Part shown: positions 40,425-49,023 of the stretch, in pieces | How positions within the stretch are numbered: the stretch's first letter is position 1 | Layout of the letters: every line of letters starts with the position of its first letter | From: JAMOAW01 sp039908535 | GTDB lineage: Bacteria > Pseudomonadota > Magnetococcia > Magnetococcales > JADFZT01 | Length of the DNA stretch: 55,316 bases | Direction: 5' to 3' | Assembly: GCA_039908535.1 (NCBI GenBank) | Contig: JAMOAW010000043.1 | Coordinates: 1-55,316, forward strand | Notes under the pieces: model-generated | The model's database searches: none | Seen by the model: the letters and a program-made list of their open reading frames with translations, nothing else | What the model was told of the DNA's origin: nothing | Made by a program: the position numbers and the translations under genes

Positions 40425-41816
40425 ATGATGACCTCAAAACAAGGAACCATTACCTCCAAATTATTAGATTCTACCGTTATTCCCCACCGAATCCTGGAAC
40501 AAAGTATCAACCGATTATTAAACATGGATGCCCATGGTCCATTGCAAAAATTATTAAGCAAGGCGTTGCCAGCGGACTTAGCGCGTATTTTGGATAGTTT
40601 TCCCCATGATATGGCCCAGCAGCTCTTTTTTCTCATTCCCAATCCAACGCAAGCGGCTTCCGTTTTAAAAGATCTCCGTGTTCCGACCCAAATGGCCATG
40701 CTCAACTCTGTTGAAACCGATAAGTTAGTGCCGATTTTGGATCGATTGGCTCCTGATACCCGCACCGATCTCATCGACCGATTGGAGCCTGAAGCAGCGG
40801 CGCGAATTATGGAGCGGCTAAATTTACAAAGCCAACGGGAGGTACATGATCTCATGCAATACGCCTCCAACACGGCGGGGGGCATTATGACCAGCCAATT
40901 TTTCGCCCTCTCTGAAAACATTACCGTGGCCCAAGCCATTGATACAGTTCGGGAGTTGGCCGCGTTTGAAATGGTCTTTTATCTCTATATCGTCGGCGAT
41001 ACCGGTCGGTTGACTGGCGTGAGTTCGTTACGCCAATTGCTGCTTTCCAAACCAGAAAAAACCCTGGGAGAGATCATGAAACGGCGGGTGGTCAAGGTCC
41101 ACACCGACACCCCACAAGACGATGTGGCAGAACTGGTGAGCCGCTACCGTTTGCTGGCCATTCCCGTGGTGGACGAAGAGGGGGTGTTGTTGGGTATGGT
41201 GACGGTGGATGATGTCATTCAGGTGATGGAACGGGAGATGACTGGGGAGATGCTCAAAGTCGCCGGCACCAGTAGCCTAGAGACCGATTCGCAAACTCCT
41301 CTGCAAACCTTCCGCATCCGTTTACCATGGCTCATGACCACCTTTTTGGGTGGAGTATCGGCCAGCATGGTGATTCATTGGTTTGACACCTCTTTTAGCC
41401 ATCTGCTTTTTATTACCGCCTTTCTTCCCCTCATTTTGGGCATGGCCGATAATTTTGGCTCTGTGGTGGCAACGGTCGCCTCGCGCAATCTCACCTCCAG
41501 TGTGGCTAACTTACAACGTTTTAGCCAAATTTTCTTACGTGAACTCCAGGCAAGTTTGCTGTTGGGACTTTTCTATGGTCTTTTAAGCATTTCCGTGGCT
41601 TGGTTTTTATTTCACAACCTCGTTTTGGGCGAAACCGTGGGAGTGGCGATCCTGACCAACATGGTGATGACCGCCTTGGTGGCCACCGGTCTCCCCTTTC
41701 TCTTTCGCCGTCTCAAAGCCGACCCTTCCTTGGCCTCTGGGGTGATTGTCACCACCGTAGTGAATCTGCTTGGGGTAGCCAATTATCTCCTGGTAGACCA
41801 TTGGATGCAGATCTAA
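40425..41816 (+). CDS. mgtE: MgtE-like magnesium/divalent cation transporter
   Basis: 463 residues: an N-terminal superhelical MgtE_N domain (about 25-135, DLARILDSFPHDMAQQLFFL, repeated L..RLxP pattern), two CBS domains (about 140-260, MTSQFFALSENITVAQAIDTVRE; VVKVHTDTPQDDVAELVSRYRLLAIPVVDEEGVLLGMVTVDDV) and a five-helix membrane domain (about 285-460). The usual pore motif GGNxGxQ is replaced by ADNFGSVV in LPLILGMADNFGS, so ion selectivity may differ. ATG at 40425 has AGGA upstream; the frame is open further 5' through a repeat. It is followed by a ZntB-like gene after a repeat remnant. Confidence 0.9.
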   Translation: MMTSKQGTITSKLLDSTVIPHRILEQSINRLLNMDAHGPLQKLLSKALPADLARILDSFPHDMAQQLFFLIPNPTQAASVLKDLRVPTQMAMLNSVETDKLVPILDRLAPDTRTDLIDRLEPEAAARIMERLNLQSQREVHDLMQYASNTAGGIMTSQFFALSENITVAQAIDTVRELAAFEMVFYLYIVGDTGRLTGVSSLRQLLLSKPEKTLGEIMKRRVVKVHTDTPQDDVAELVSRYRLLAIPVVDEEGVLLGMVTVDDVIQVMEREMTGEMLKVAGTSSLETDSQTPLQTFRIRLPWLMTTFLGGVSASMVIHWFDTSFSHLLFITAFLPLILGMADNFGSVVATVASRNLTSSVANLQRFSQIFLRELQASLLLGLFYGLLSISVAWFLFHNLVLGETVGVAILTNMVMTALVATGLPFLFRRLKADPSLASGVIVTTVVNLLGVANYLLVDHWMQI

Positions 41817-41872
41817 TCTTGCACTCTTCATCTGGGTAGCGGATGATAAAATATTATTTTTCTCCGCTACTC

Positions 41873-41940
41873 GAAAAAAAGACCTTAAGGAGCCCAAAAC
41901 CGCCCCCCAGGGTTTTATCTTTGACTTTAATTACAGGGGA
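41873..41940 (-). repeat. Family-1 repeat remnant
   Basis: AAAAAAAGACCTTAAGGAGCCCAAAACCGCCCCCC then CAGGGTTTTATCTTTGACTTT. Only tail and last-hairpin pieces remain, in reversed orientation, between two plus-strand genes. Confidence 0.65.
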
Positions 41941-41948
41941 GATTCACC

Positions 41949-42965
41949 ATGGCCACAGGATTACCTCTTGTATTTGCATGGCAATTAGACGGCAAAGGCG
42001 GGGGTCGTCGTCTCAACTGGCCAGAGATCATGGGGACCACTCTTGGAGCCTTAACCCCCTGTTGGCTCCACTTAAACCGTAACTCCGAAGCCGCACGGCA
42101 ATGGCTGCAACAACGTTCTGGAATCGATCCCTTTATTTGTCAATCGCTGTTGGCTACCGAAACCCGCCCGCGTTGTCTACGTTTTCAAGAGGGCGTGATT
42201 CTCTCTTTGCGAGGTGTGAACCAAAATCCAGGCGCCGAAGCCCACGACATGCTCACCCTGCGCCTTTGGGCAGATGCGCGAGGCGTGGTCAGTCTGCGCG
42301 GGCGACGCATGTTCTCCCCGGAAGATGTCAACCATGGCATGGAGAGCAACCATGGTCCTCTCAACAGCGGTGATTTTATTGTGGGTTTTATCGAACGACT
42401 CACCATTCGCATTGAACAAATCGTTGAATCCTTAGGCCCTCAATTGGAACGCTTAGAACAACTCTCCCACGCCCCACGCCCCTCCCACGAAAAACGTAAA
42501 TTGGCCCGAGAGTTTCAGCAACAATTGGTTCAAATTCAAACATCTGCCATTACTCTACGCCGTTATCTCGTCCCCCAACGCGAGGCCATTCATCGCCTGA
42601 CCACCGAACACATTCCTTGGATTTCCGACGCCCATCGGCATCGAATTCGTGAAAAGGTCAACGACCATTACCGCTTTATCGAAGATCTTGATGAAATTCG
42701 CGATACGGCACGTATTATTCAAGACCAAATTACCACCGCCGCCTCAGAAGTTATGAACGATCTGCTCTATAAATTGACCCTGATTTCGGCTTTTTTTATG
42801 CCCTTGTCGTTTTTGGTAGGATTTTTCGGCAGCAACACAGGGGGCATGTATTTGGGAGGGGATCCAGCCGATCCTGCCGGCATGGGGGCCACTTATGAAA
42901 TTTTGATCCTTGTGGTGATCTCTTTGTTGGAATTAATTATTTTTCGAGTGTTAAAATGGTTATAA
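41949..42965 (+). CDS. CorA-family transporter, ZntB-like
   Basis: 338 residues: a large cytoplasmic domain (1-275) with a coiled-coil stalk helix (DDLYKL-type NDLLYKLTLISAFFMPLSFLVGFF) and two C-terminal membrane helices. The loop signature is GSNTGGM, closer to the GINVGGMP of ZntB than the YGMNF of CorA, so zinc or another divalent ion may be carried, possibly with protons. The N-terminal half (FAWQLDGKGGGRRLNW, LDLNR-like HLNRNSEAARQWL, ETRPRCLRFQEGVILSLRGVN) is typical ZntB. AGGGGAGATTCACC precedes the ATG. Confidence 0.9.
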   Translation: MATGLPLVFAWQLDGKGGGRRLNWPEIMGTTLGALTPCWLHLNRNSEAARQWLQQRSGIDPFICQSLLATETRPRCLRFQEGVILSLRGVNQNPGAEAHDMLTLRLWADARGVVSLRGRRMFSPEDVNHGMESNHGPLNSGDFIVGFIERLTIRIEQIVESLGPQLERLEQLSHAPRPSHEKRKLAREFQQQLVQIQTSAITLRRYLVPQREAIHRLTTEHIPWISDAHRHRIREKVNDHYRFIEDLDEIRDTARIIQDQITTAASEVMNDLLYKLTLISAFFMPLSFLVGFFGSNTGGMYLGGDPADPAGMGATYEILILVVISLLELIIFRVLKWL

Positions 42966-42987
42966 TTGTTATTTAGGAGGTAAAGCC

Positions 42988-43064
42988 AAATCAAAAGCTT
43001 AGGGGGCTGGGGGATTCATCCCCCAGGGTTTTGATTTTGACTTTTTTGCCCGCCGGGCATCATA
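42988..43064 (-). repeat. Family-1 repeat, first half, reversed
   Basis: GGGGGCTGGGGGATTCATCCCCCAGGG hairpin region, TTTTGATTTTGA, T-run, GCCCGCCGGGCATCATAATTC. It lies between two plus-strand genes. Confidence 0.85.
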
Positions 43065-43113
43065 ATTCAACCATAAGAATAATGGGGGTTTTGTAATCGG
43101 GAGTAACATATTG

Positions 43114-44460
43114 ATGCTGCCTTTAAAAGTTTTGATTATTGATGATGAAAAAAATATTCGTATCACCCTTGGTGTCTGTTTAAAAGGAATGGGCTGCACC
43201 GTAGCAGAGGCCGTCTGTGCCCAAACCGCTTTGGCAGCGATTCAAAGTGGCAGTTTTGATCTGGCCTTTCTCGATTTACGACTTGGCGAAAGCGACGGGC
43301 TAGACCTCATCCCCCGCCTTCTGGCCGACTCGCCCGCGTTGACCATTGTGGTCATCACCGCCTATGCCACCTATGAAACAGCCGTTGAGGCCATTCGCCG
43401 GGGGGCGCGAGATTATCTGCCCAAACCTTTTACCCCAGCACAAATTCGGCAAGTGACCGAACGGCACGCCGAACGATTAAAGCTGGAACATCGGGTGATG
43501 GAATTAGAAAACCGCTTGCGAGAGCTGGTCCCTGAAGCTGGACTGGAGAGCAACTCACCCAAAATGCGCACGGTCATGGAGACCGCCCGTTTAGCCGCCA
43601 CCTCGGATGCGGCAATTCTATTACGCGGAGAGAATGGCACTGGCAAAGGGGTATTGGCAAGATCCATTCATGCCTGGAGTCACCGCGCCAACCGTCCTTT
43701 TGTAGTGGTCAATTGCCCAACGCTTTCGGAAGATCTGTTGGCCAGCGAACTCTTTGGTCATGTGCGTGGAGCCTTCACGGGCGCGGTGCGAGATCAAGAG
43801 GGACGGGTGGAGACCGCAGAGGGAGGAACACTATTTTTGGATGAATTGGGAGAGATTCCGGCGGCGTTGCAAAGTAAATTATTACGTTTTATCCAAGAAA
43901 AACAATTTGAGCGCATCGGTGAAAACCGCACTCGACGGGCAGATGTTCGGTTAATTGCCGCCACCAATCGCAATTTAGAAGAGGATGTGGCGCAGGGACG
44001 TTTTCGAGAGGATCTTTTTTATCGCATCAATGTCATTGAAATCACCGTGCCCCCCCTACGGGAACGGCCTGAAGATTTATTGCCCATGGCTCGGGCCTTT
44101 TTAGCCTTTTTTGCCCGTTCGGCGGGACGCACCCCACCGGAGTTGTCCCCTTCGGCGGTGGAAACCTTGTTGGCCTATCCGTGGCCTGGAAACGTTCGGG
44201 AGTTAAAAAATGCCATGGAACGAGCCGTCATTATTTGGCCCCCCCAAGTGATCGAACCCGCCGCTTTTCCCGACCGCATCGCCGGAGAACGCCGCATGGT
44301 AAGCCCCAAGCTAGGAGGGGATTTCACCATGGAAACTATTGAAAAAGAACATTTATTGCAAGTAGTCGCCCGAGCCCTAACCCTGGAAGATGCCGCTGAT
44401 ATTTTAGGCTTAGATGTTTCAACACTCTGGCGCAAAAGGAAAAAGTGGTTAAATGATTAA
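43114..44460 (+). CDS. NtrC-family sigma-54 response regulator (AlgB-like)
   Basis: 448 residues. The receiver domain (1-118) has Asp-Asp at 10-11, phospho-acceptor Asp54 in LAFLDLRLGE and the Lys of the DYLPKPF motif. The AAA+ domain (about 145-380) has a Walker A-like GENGTGKG, the sigma-54 contact loop GAFTGA, a Walker B LFLDELGEIP and RRADVRLIAATNR. A C-terminal Fis-type helix-turn-helix (LEDAADILGLDVSTLWRKRKKW) follows. It activates sigma-54 promoters by ATP hydrolysis. ATG at 43114 has GGGAG upstream. It begins a three-gene signalling set with the KdpD-like and KinB-like genes, as algB and kinB pair in pseudomonads. Confidence 0.94.
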   Translation: MLPLKVLIIDDEKNIRITLGVCLKGMGCTVAEAVCAQTALAAIQSGSFDLAFLDLRLGESDGLDLIPRLLADSPALTIVVITAYATYETAVEAIRRGARDYLPKPFTPAQIRQVTERHAERLKLEHRVMELENRLRELVPEAGLESNSPKMRTVMETARLAATSDAAILLRGENGTGKGVLARSIHAWSHRANRPFVVVNCPTLSEDLLASELFGHVRGAFTGAVRDQEGRVETAEGGTLFLDELGEIPAALQSKLLRFIQEKQFERIGENRTRRADVRLIAATNRNLEEDVAQGRFREDLFYRINVIEITVPPLRERPEDLLPMARAFLAFFARSAGRTPPELSPSAVETLLAYPWPGNVRELKNAMERAVIIWPPQVIEPAAFPDRIAGERRMVSPKLGGDFTMETIEKEHLLQVVARALTLEDAADILGLDVSTLWRKRKKWLND

Positions 44461-44461
44461 C

Positions 44462-44515
44462 AAAAAAAAGGGAGACCGGGAAATGCATACCCCAGGGTTT
44501 TAATTTTGTTGCCCT
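44462..44515 (-). repeat. Degenerate family-1 repeat overlapping a start codon
   Basis: Poly-A, GGGAGACCGGGAAATGCATACCCC (worn hairpin), CAGGGTTTTAATTTTGTTGCCC. The CAGGG of the repeat sits where a Shine-Dalgarno for the TTG at 44506 would be. Confidence 0.6.
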
Positions 44516-45621
44516 CCCCCCGCGCCACCGTCAACATCATCCTAAGCTATGCCCCCGGCGTAGGTAAAACCACCCATATTCTCAAAGAAGCGCAAAGATT
44601 AAAGCAATCTGGCCTAGATGTCGTCATCGGTTTTGCCGAAACCCGTGACCGACCAGAGACCATGCGCCACCTAGAAGGTTTAGAGATTGTTCCAGGCCGC
44701 CAAGTGGTCCACCGAGGCATCACCGTGCGGGAGATGGATCTCGCTGCTCTCATCAAACGCCGCCCCGCTTTGGCCATCATCGACGATGCCGCACACCTCA
44801 ACCCCCCGGGTTTTTCCAACCGGGTTCGTTATTTGGATATTTTAGATCTGGCCGAACAAGGCATTCCAGTTCTCACCACCCTGGATCTCCTCCACATTGA
44901 AAGCCTTGCCGACGCCATCCGCCAGACCACCCAGATCACCATTCGCAAAAAAGTTCCCGATGCCTTTCTCATTCAAGCCGATCAGGTTATTCTCCTTGAT
45001 CTAGCGGTTGATGAACTCCTATTACGTTGGAAATCTGGAAAGTTATCCCCATTAGATAACCATTCTAACCTATTAAAATCCCTCTTTACCACCGACAATC
45101 TCACCTTTTTGCGCCATACCGCCATGCAGGAGTGTGCGGAAATTTTAGAACGTAAAAGCCGCATGACCACCCGCCTGCAACGATTTCGCGCGGCCCAACC
45201 CGACAACCCTGTTGCTCCGCGCATTCTAGTCTGTAGTGCCCCGCCACTCTTTCCTTGCTCGCGTGGTTTGATCCGTTTTGCCTGGCATTTGGCCGATAGC
45301 CTCAACACCCCCTGGTTTTTGGTCCATATTCCACAAGGCCCAACGGGCAAGGAGCCCCCTATCACGCCCTTAATCACCCTGGCCGAAGAGTTGGGAGCGG
45401 AGATAAAAATTTTAAAACCCACCACCGACCCCATTCATCCTTTGCTGGATTTTGCCCGCGCCCATGGGGTAGGTCATATTTTAGCCCATCACACCCGCCA
45501 ACAAAAAACTATTTACGCCAAATGGCGACACCCTTTTACCCAGGTTCCGCTGCAACAATATATAAATGAAGGCGAGGAATTTCATTTTCATCTCCTGGCC
45601 AATACAGGAACGCACTCATGA
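44506..45621 (+). CDS. Stand-alone KdpD N-terminal sensor domain with USP-like domain
   Basis: 371 residues. Residues 1-205 match the KdpD N-terminal domain: Walker A SYAPGVGKTTHIL, VIGFAETRDRPETMRHLEGLE, REMDLAALIKRRPALAIIDDAAHLNPPGFSNRVRYLDILDLAEQGIPVLTTLDLLHIESL and VILLDLAVDELLLRWKSGKL. Residues about 225-370 resemble the universal-stress-like KdpD domain (RILVCSAPP...; DFARAHGVGHILAHHTRQQKT). There are no membrane helices and no kinase core, unlike KdpD. In KdpD this part binds ATP and cyclic-di-AMP and tunes the potassium response. The start is TTG at 44506 (no ATG before residue 53), with CAGGG upstream. The stop overlaps the kinase start (ATGA), so the two are coupled and may form a split sensor. 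Confidence 0.88.
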   Translation: MLPSPRATVNIILSYAPGVGKTTHILKEAQRLKQSGLDVVIGFAETRDRPETMRHLEGLEIVPGRQVVHRGITVREMDLAALIKRRPALAIIDDAAHLNPPGFSNRVRYLDILDLAEQGIPVLTTLDLLHIESLADAIRQTTQITIRKKVPDAFLIQADQVILLDLAVDELLLRWKSGKLSPLDNHSNLLKSLFTTDNLTFLRHTAMQECAEILERKSRMTTRLQRFRAAQPDNPVAPRILVCSAPPLFPCSRGLIRFAWHLADSLNTPWFLVHIPQGPTGKEPPITPLITLAEELGAEIKILKPTTDPIHPLLDFARAHGVGHILAHHTRQQKTIYAKWRHPFTQVPLQQYINEGEEFHFHLLANTGTHS

Positions 45622-47447
45622 CACTACGTACCAAACTTCTCTGGACGCAACTTCCGCTGCTTTTGGCCCTCCTCCTCATTGGTTGTCTGGGAGTTATTAC
45701 GGTTGCGGACCTGGGGGAACACTCCAACGATATTTTGCACGACAACTTTCGTGATGTGATCGCCTTGCAACGCATGAAAGAGTCCGTCAATAATTTAGAC
45801 TCGGCCTCTTTGTTCCAACTTTTGGGAGAACAGGTGCAGGCCGATCAACTAGAGATGAATTTTCAGCATCTTTTTGAAACCGAATTTGGTATTGTCAGCA
45901 GCAATCCCTTAGAGCAATCCGAACCAGAAACCGTTCGCACCCTCTATCAACACTGGCTGACCTATCGGGACCACCTCCACCAAATGGAGAATACTTCCGA
46001 CCGAGATCAGGCTAAAACATTCTATTTTACAATTGTCTATCCCGATTTTTTACAAGTAAAAAAATCCTTAGACACCGCCCTTGCCATCAACGAAACGGCC
46101 ATTACCAATAAGAGTCAATCGGTCCACGAACTTTCCCACTGGTTATCTGGTTTTATCATTGCCTCTACCTTGTTGGCCATTGGTTCGGCTGCTTTAATCT
46201 CTTTTATATTAATAAATAGGTTATTACGTCCACTCTCCATTTTAACACAAGCCGCCCACCGTTTGGGATCAGGGGATGCCGACGCCCGTGCCCGTGTGGA
46301 AGGGAGCGACGAAATTGCCCTGCTGGCCAGAGAGTTTAACGACATGGCTGACCACCTAGATCACTTTCGCAAAAGCTCTTTGGGGGAGTTGCAACAGGCC
46401 CAACAAACCTCCCAAGCGGCCATTGACAGTTTGCCTGACCCTGTTTTGGTATTTGGCACTGAGGGGCATATTATTACGGTCAATGCGGCGGGTTATTTTT
46501 TACTTCCCCCAGCCGACTCTTTGCCAGAGGAGCGATTTTCTTCTGAGGTTTCTAGGGAGTTATCTACCACCATCGACACCGTTTTGCGCCACGTATTGGC
46601 GGGAAAAGGGGCGTGGCAGGCCAGTAGTTTTTCCGAAGCGGTTTCGGTCACCTCAGCGGAGGGGGCGCAATGGTTTTTACCCCGCGCCCAGCCCTTGCTG
46701 GGCAATGAGGGCATCATTGGGGTGACGGTTTTACTTCAGGATGTGACCCGAATGCGCCGTTTTGAAGAGTTGCGCAACGATCTGGTCTCCACCGTTGCGC
46801 ACGAATTTCGCACCCCTCTCACCTCGTTGCACATGGCGGTGCATTTGTGCCTAGACGAGACCGTTGGTGTCTTAAATGAAGCCCAATCCGACCTTTTACA
46901 CGCCGCCCACGAGGATTGCCAGCGGCTGCAAAACATGGTCAACGACCTATTAGACATCTCCCGCATTCAATCAGGCCGCGCCAATATTAAACGCCAACCC
47001 ATCCTTTGCCATCGACTTTTAGAAGCCGTCATAGAACGCCACGCCAGCATGGCAAAAGGCAAACAAATCCAACTCATTCTTCGCCCCCATGACCATCATG
47101 ACCTGCGGGTTTTAGCCGATATGGAGCGCATTAACTTGGTTTTTTCCAATCTTCTCACCAACGCCATCCGCCACACCCCTGCCGGCGGACGTATTACGCT
47201 CACCGTTGCCAAAGCCGAAAACGACGCTCTATTTCAAATCACTGACACTGGCGAAGGGATAGCCGAGCCCTACCTAGGCCGCGTATTTGATAAATTTTTC
47301 CGTGTTCCCGGCAGTGCCAGCGGCGGTGCCGGCCTCGGCCTCTCCATCTGCCGCGAAATCGTTGAGACACATGGCGGCCACATCGGTGTGAATAGCTTTC
47401 CAGATCAACAAGGGTGCCAGTTTTGGTTTACGCTCAATACGTTATGA
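45618..47447 (+). CDS. Membrane sensor histidine kinase (KinB-like)
   Basis: 609 residues: membrane helix 1 (about 9-30), a periplasmic helical domain (about 31-172), membrane helix 2 (about 174-198), HAMP (about 198-250), PAS (about 270-375, SLPDPVLVFGTEGHIITVNAAG), HisKA with VAHEFRTPLT (His near 395), and HATPase (N box NLLTNAIRHT, G1 DTGEGI, G2 GGAGLGLSI). All catalytic boxes are present. The layout matches KinB, the partner of AlgB, and its first residues (MTLRTKLLWTQLPLLLALLLIG) fit that family. It probably phosphorylates the regulator at 43114, with the KdpD-like protein as an added input. Confidence 0.94.
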   Translation: MTLRTKLLWTQLPLLLALLLIGCLGVITVADLGEHSNDILHDNFRDVIALQRMKESVNNLDSASLFQLLGEQVQADQLEMNFQHLFETEFGIVSSNPLEQSEPETVRTLYQHWLTYRDHLHQMENTSDRDQAKTFYFTIVYPDFLQVKKSLDTALAINETAITNKSQSVHELSHWLSGFIIASTLLAIGSAALISFILINRLLRPLSILTQAAHRLGSGDADARARVEGSDEIALLAREFNDMADHLDHFRKSSLGELQQAQQTSQAAIDSLPDPVLVFGTEGHIITVNAAGYFLLPPADSLPEERFSSEVSRELSTTIDTVLRHVLAGKGAWQASSFSEAVSVTSAEGAQWFLPRAQPLLGNEGIIGVTVLLQDVTRMRRFEELRNDLVSTVAHEFRTPLTSLHMAVHLCLDETVGVLNEAQSDLLHAAHEDCQRLQNMVNDLLDISRIQSGRANIKRQPILCHRLLEAVIERHASMAKGKQIQLILRPHDHHDLRVLADMERINLVFSNLLTNAIRHTPAGGRITLTVAKAENDALFQITDTGEGIAEPYLGRVFDKFFRVPGSASGGAGLGLSICREIVETHGGHIGVNSFPDQQGCQFWFTLNTL

Positions 47448-47476
47448 TGGATGCACTTTGTTAAACAGGTTGCTGA

Positions 47477-47578
47477 ACATAATGCCCTACGGGCAAAAAA
47501 TTAAAAAAAAAGGGTGGGGGGAATTGGGGGGCGGTTCTCCGCCCCCCAAGGTCTTGATTTTTGTTTTTCCGATACATG
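47477..47578 (+). repeat. Family-1 repeat lacking the first hairpin (tandem pair, first)
   Basis: GCCCTACGGGC, poly-A, GGGTGGGGGGAA, G-rich hairpin, CTTGATTTTTG and CCGATACATG. It is nearly identical to the copy at 19802. Confidence 0.9.
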
Positions 47579-47733
47579 AACATGATGCCCTGCGGACAAA
47601 AAATCAACGGCAAAACCTTGGGGGATGAATCCCCCAAACCCCCTCTTTTTTTTAAGAATTGAAAAAAAAGAGGGGGGAATTGGGGGGCGGTTCTGGGCCC
47701 CCCAAGATTTTGATTTTTATTTTTCCGATACAT
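47579..47733 (+). repeat. Family-1 repeat, full length (tandem pair, second)
   Basis: Joined head-to-tail through AACATGATGCCCTGCGGAC. All modules are present. The pair fills the gap between the convergent kinase and DUF2145 genes. Confidence 0.9.
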
Positions 47734-47755
47734 GAACGCAAATTGATATTATCCC

Positions 47756-48556
47756 CTACGGCAAAATAGTCAACATCTCTGATCCCACATCATATTTTAA
47801 TAAAAACGCTCCAATTGTTTCAAACGTTGCCGTAATGGGAGGACCAGGGTGATCTGAGGTGGAAACTTCGGCACTGAATAGCGAGCCAAACATCAGTTTA
47901 AAAGGATTGACCTCCACCGGTTGGGCGATAAAATAGACCTTCTCACTGGCTTTTATTTTTTGAATATCACTGGTTTGATAAATGGCCGCCTGTAGCACAT
48001 CCAAAACAAACTCTGTACAATTTTGCCTTCCCAATGTGTAAGGATTGGCTATGACCGAATAGTGCGAATCATGTAACGCCCCATAGGTTGGCGAACCGAT
48101 CACCTCCAGCAAACGTTTTTGTAATTCGGCAGAAGGGATGATAATCCCAGACTCTAACGCGACGACACCTGCAAAAAAATCGACTGGAAAATCCTGCACC
48201 AAATCGCTGACATCGGGATGCTCTTTTTGTTGATATAAATTATAAATCGCATACCCTGGTACCTTTCTGCCATCGCTGGTGGTGATGGCAGAATAAACCG
48301 CAAAGGCGACATGGGTAAAATGCATCCCTTTTGGTAATTGCTCCACAGGACGCCCCATGCGCGCCAAAATGGCCACTCTTGCCCCTTTGGCTGCCAATGT
48401 TTTTTCCACCTTTTTGGCGAATGAAATGATTTGCTCAGAGTTAAAATGGGCGGGTTCCCCCCCTTGACTGCCAACACTAAAACCAACAGCGGTGGCTGGC
48501 AAAGCGTAAACAAATACCACGCCAAACAAAACCAAAATGCGCCATAAAGAGAACAT
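47756..48556 (-). CDS. DUF2145 family secreted protein
   Basis: 266 residues with a signal peptide (about 1-22, ending ALPATA). The DUF2145 pattern is strong: FAKKVEKTLAAKGARVAILARMGRP, FTHVAFAVYS, GYAIYNLYQ, DLVQDFPVDFFAGVVALESGIIIPSAELQKRLL, and RQNCTEFVLDVLQAAIY. The conserved Cys (QNCTEF) and His (FTHVAF) suggest an NlpC/P60-like papain fold hydrolase in the periplasm, but activity is inferred only. It lies downstream of a small secreted protein gene on the same strand. Confidence 0.88.
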   Translation of the reverse strand: MFSLWRILVLFGVVFVYALPATAVGFSVGSQGGEPAHFNSEQIISFAKKVEKTLAAKGARVAILARMGRPVEQLPKGMHFTHVAFAVYSAITTSDGRKVPGYAIYNLYQQKEHPDVSDLVQDFPVDFFAGVVALESGIIIPSAELQKRLLEVIGSPTYGALHDSHYSVIANPYTLGRQNCTEFVLDVLQAAIYQTSDIQKIKASEKVYFIAQPVEVNPFKLMFGSLFSAEVSTSDHPGPPITATFETIGAFLLKYDVGSEMLTILP

Positions 48557-48602
48557 GAGCGTTTCCCTTGCGATGATTACAATGTAAATAAAAACGTTTT
48601 TT

Positions 48603-48664
48603 TGGGATTAAGGATTCATCCCCCAGGGTTTTGTTTTTTATTTTTTACCCGAAGGGCATCCTGA
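48603..48664 (-). repeat. Family-1 repeat, partial, reversed, forming a gene end
   Basis: GGGATTAAGGATTCATCCCCCAGGGTTTTG, T-run, ACCCGAAGGGCATCCTGA. The stop and last residues of the small secreted protein are encoded in it. This is the main copy whose orientation goes against its neighbours' direction. Confidence 0.75.
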
Positions 48665-49011
48665 TCGGATTGCAAAGCCTCGTTGGGAGGCTGAATGGTC
48701 ATCACTTCATCGGTGATAGGCAATGGCGTTCCGATGGGGGCGGTGACCGCCTGCAGGGAATCCCCAGCCGCTGCCGTGCTCGCCCCGCCCACCGAACCAA
48801 GCACCGCCCCCCCCACCGACAAAGGAACAGATACCACCGCCGATGTGACCTGCCCAGCAGCTACCACTCCATGACCCACACTCTCTATCACATGACCACT
48901 GGCCTGAACCGCATCCGACACCGCTTGCCCAGAGGGGCTCTTCTCTCCTGCCGAAGCCGTGTCAAGTAAAAAAAATACCGCAAAGGCAAAAATAAATTTA
49001 AATTTGGTCAC
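48616..49011 (-). CDS. Small secreted Gly/Ala/Val-rich protein, function unknown
   Basis: 131 residues. A signal peptide (KFKFIFAFAVFFLLDTASA, about 4-22) is followed by a mature region of alternating small and hydrophobic residues (VVAAGQVTSAVVSVPLSVGGAVLGSVGGASTAAAG), which might be membrane-associating or amyloid-like. The start is GTG at 49011 with a perfect AGGAGG 5 bases upstream. The last 14 or so residues (ALRVKNKKQNPGG) come from a repeat. It precedes the DUF2145 gene and may form a pair with it. Confidence 0.7.
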   Translation of the reverse strand: MTKFKFIFAFAVFFLLDTASAGEKSPSGQAVSDAVQASGHVIESVGHGVVAAGQVTSAVVSVPLSVGGAVLGSVGGASTAAAGDSLQAVTAPIGTPLPITDEVMTIQPPNEALQSDQDALRVKNKKQNPGG

Positions 49012-49023
49012 GACATCCTCCTG

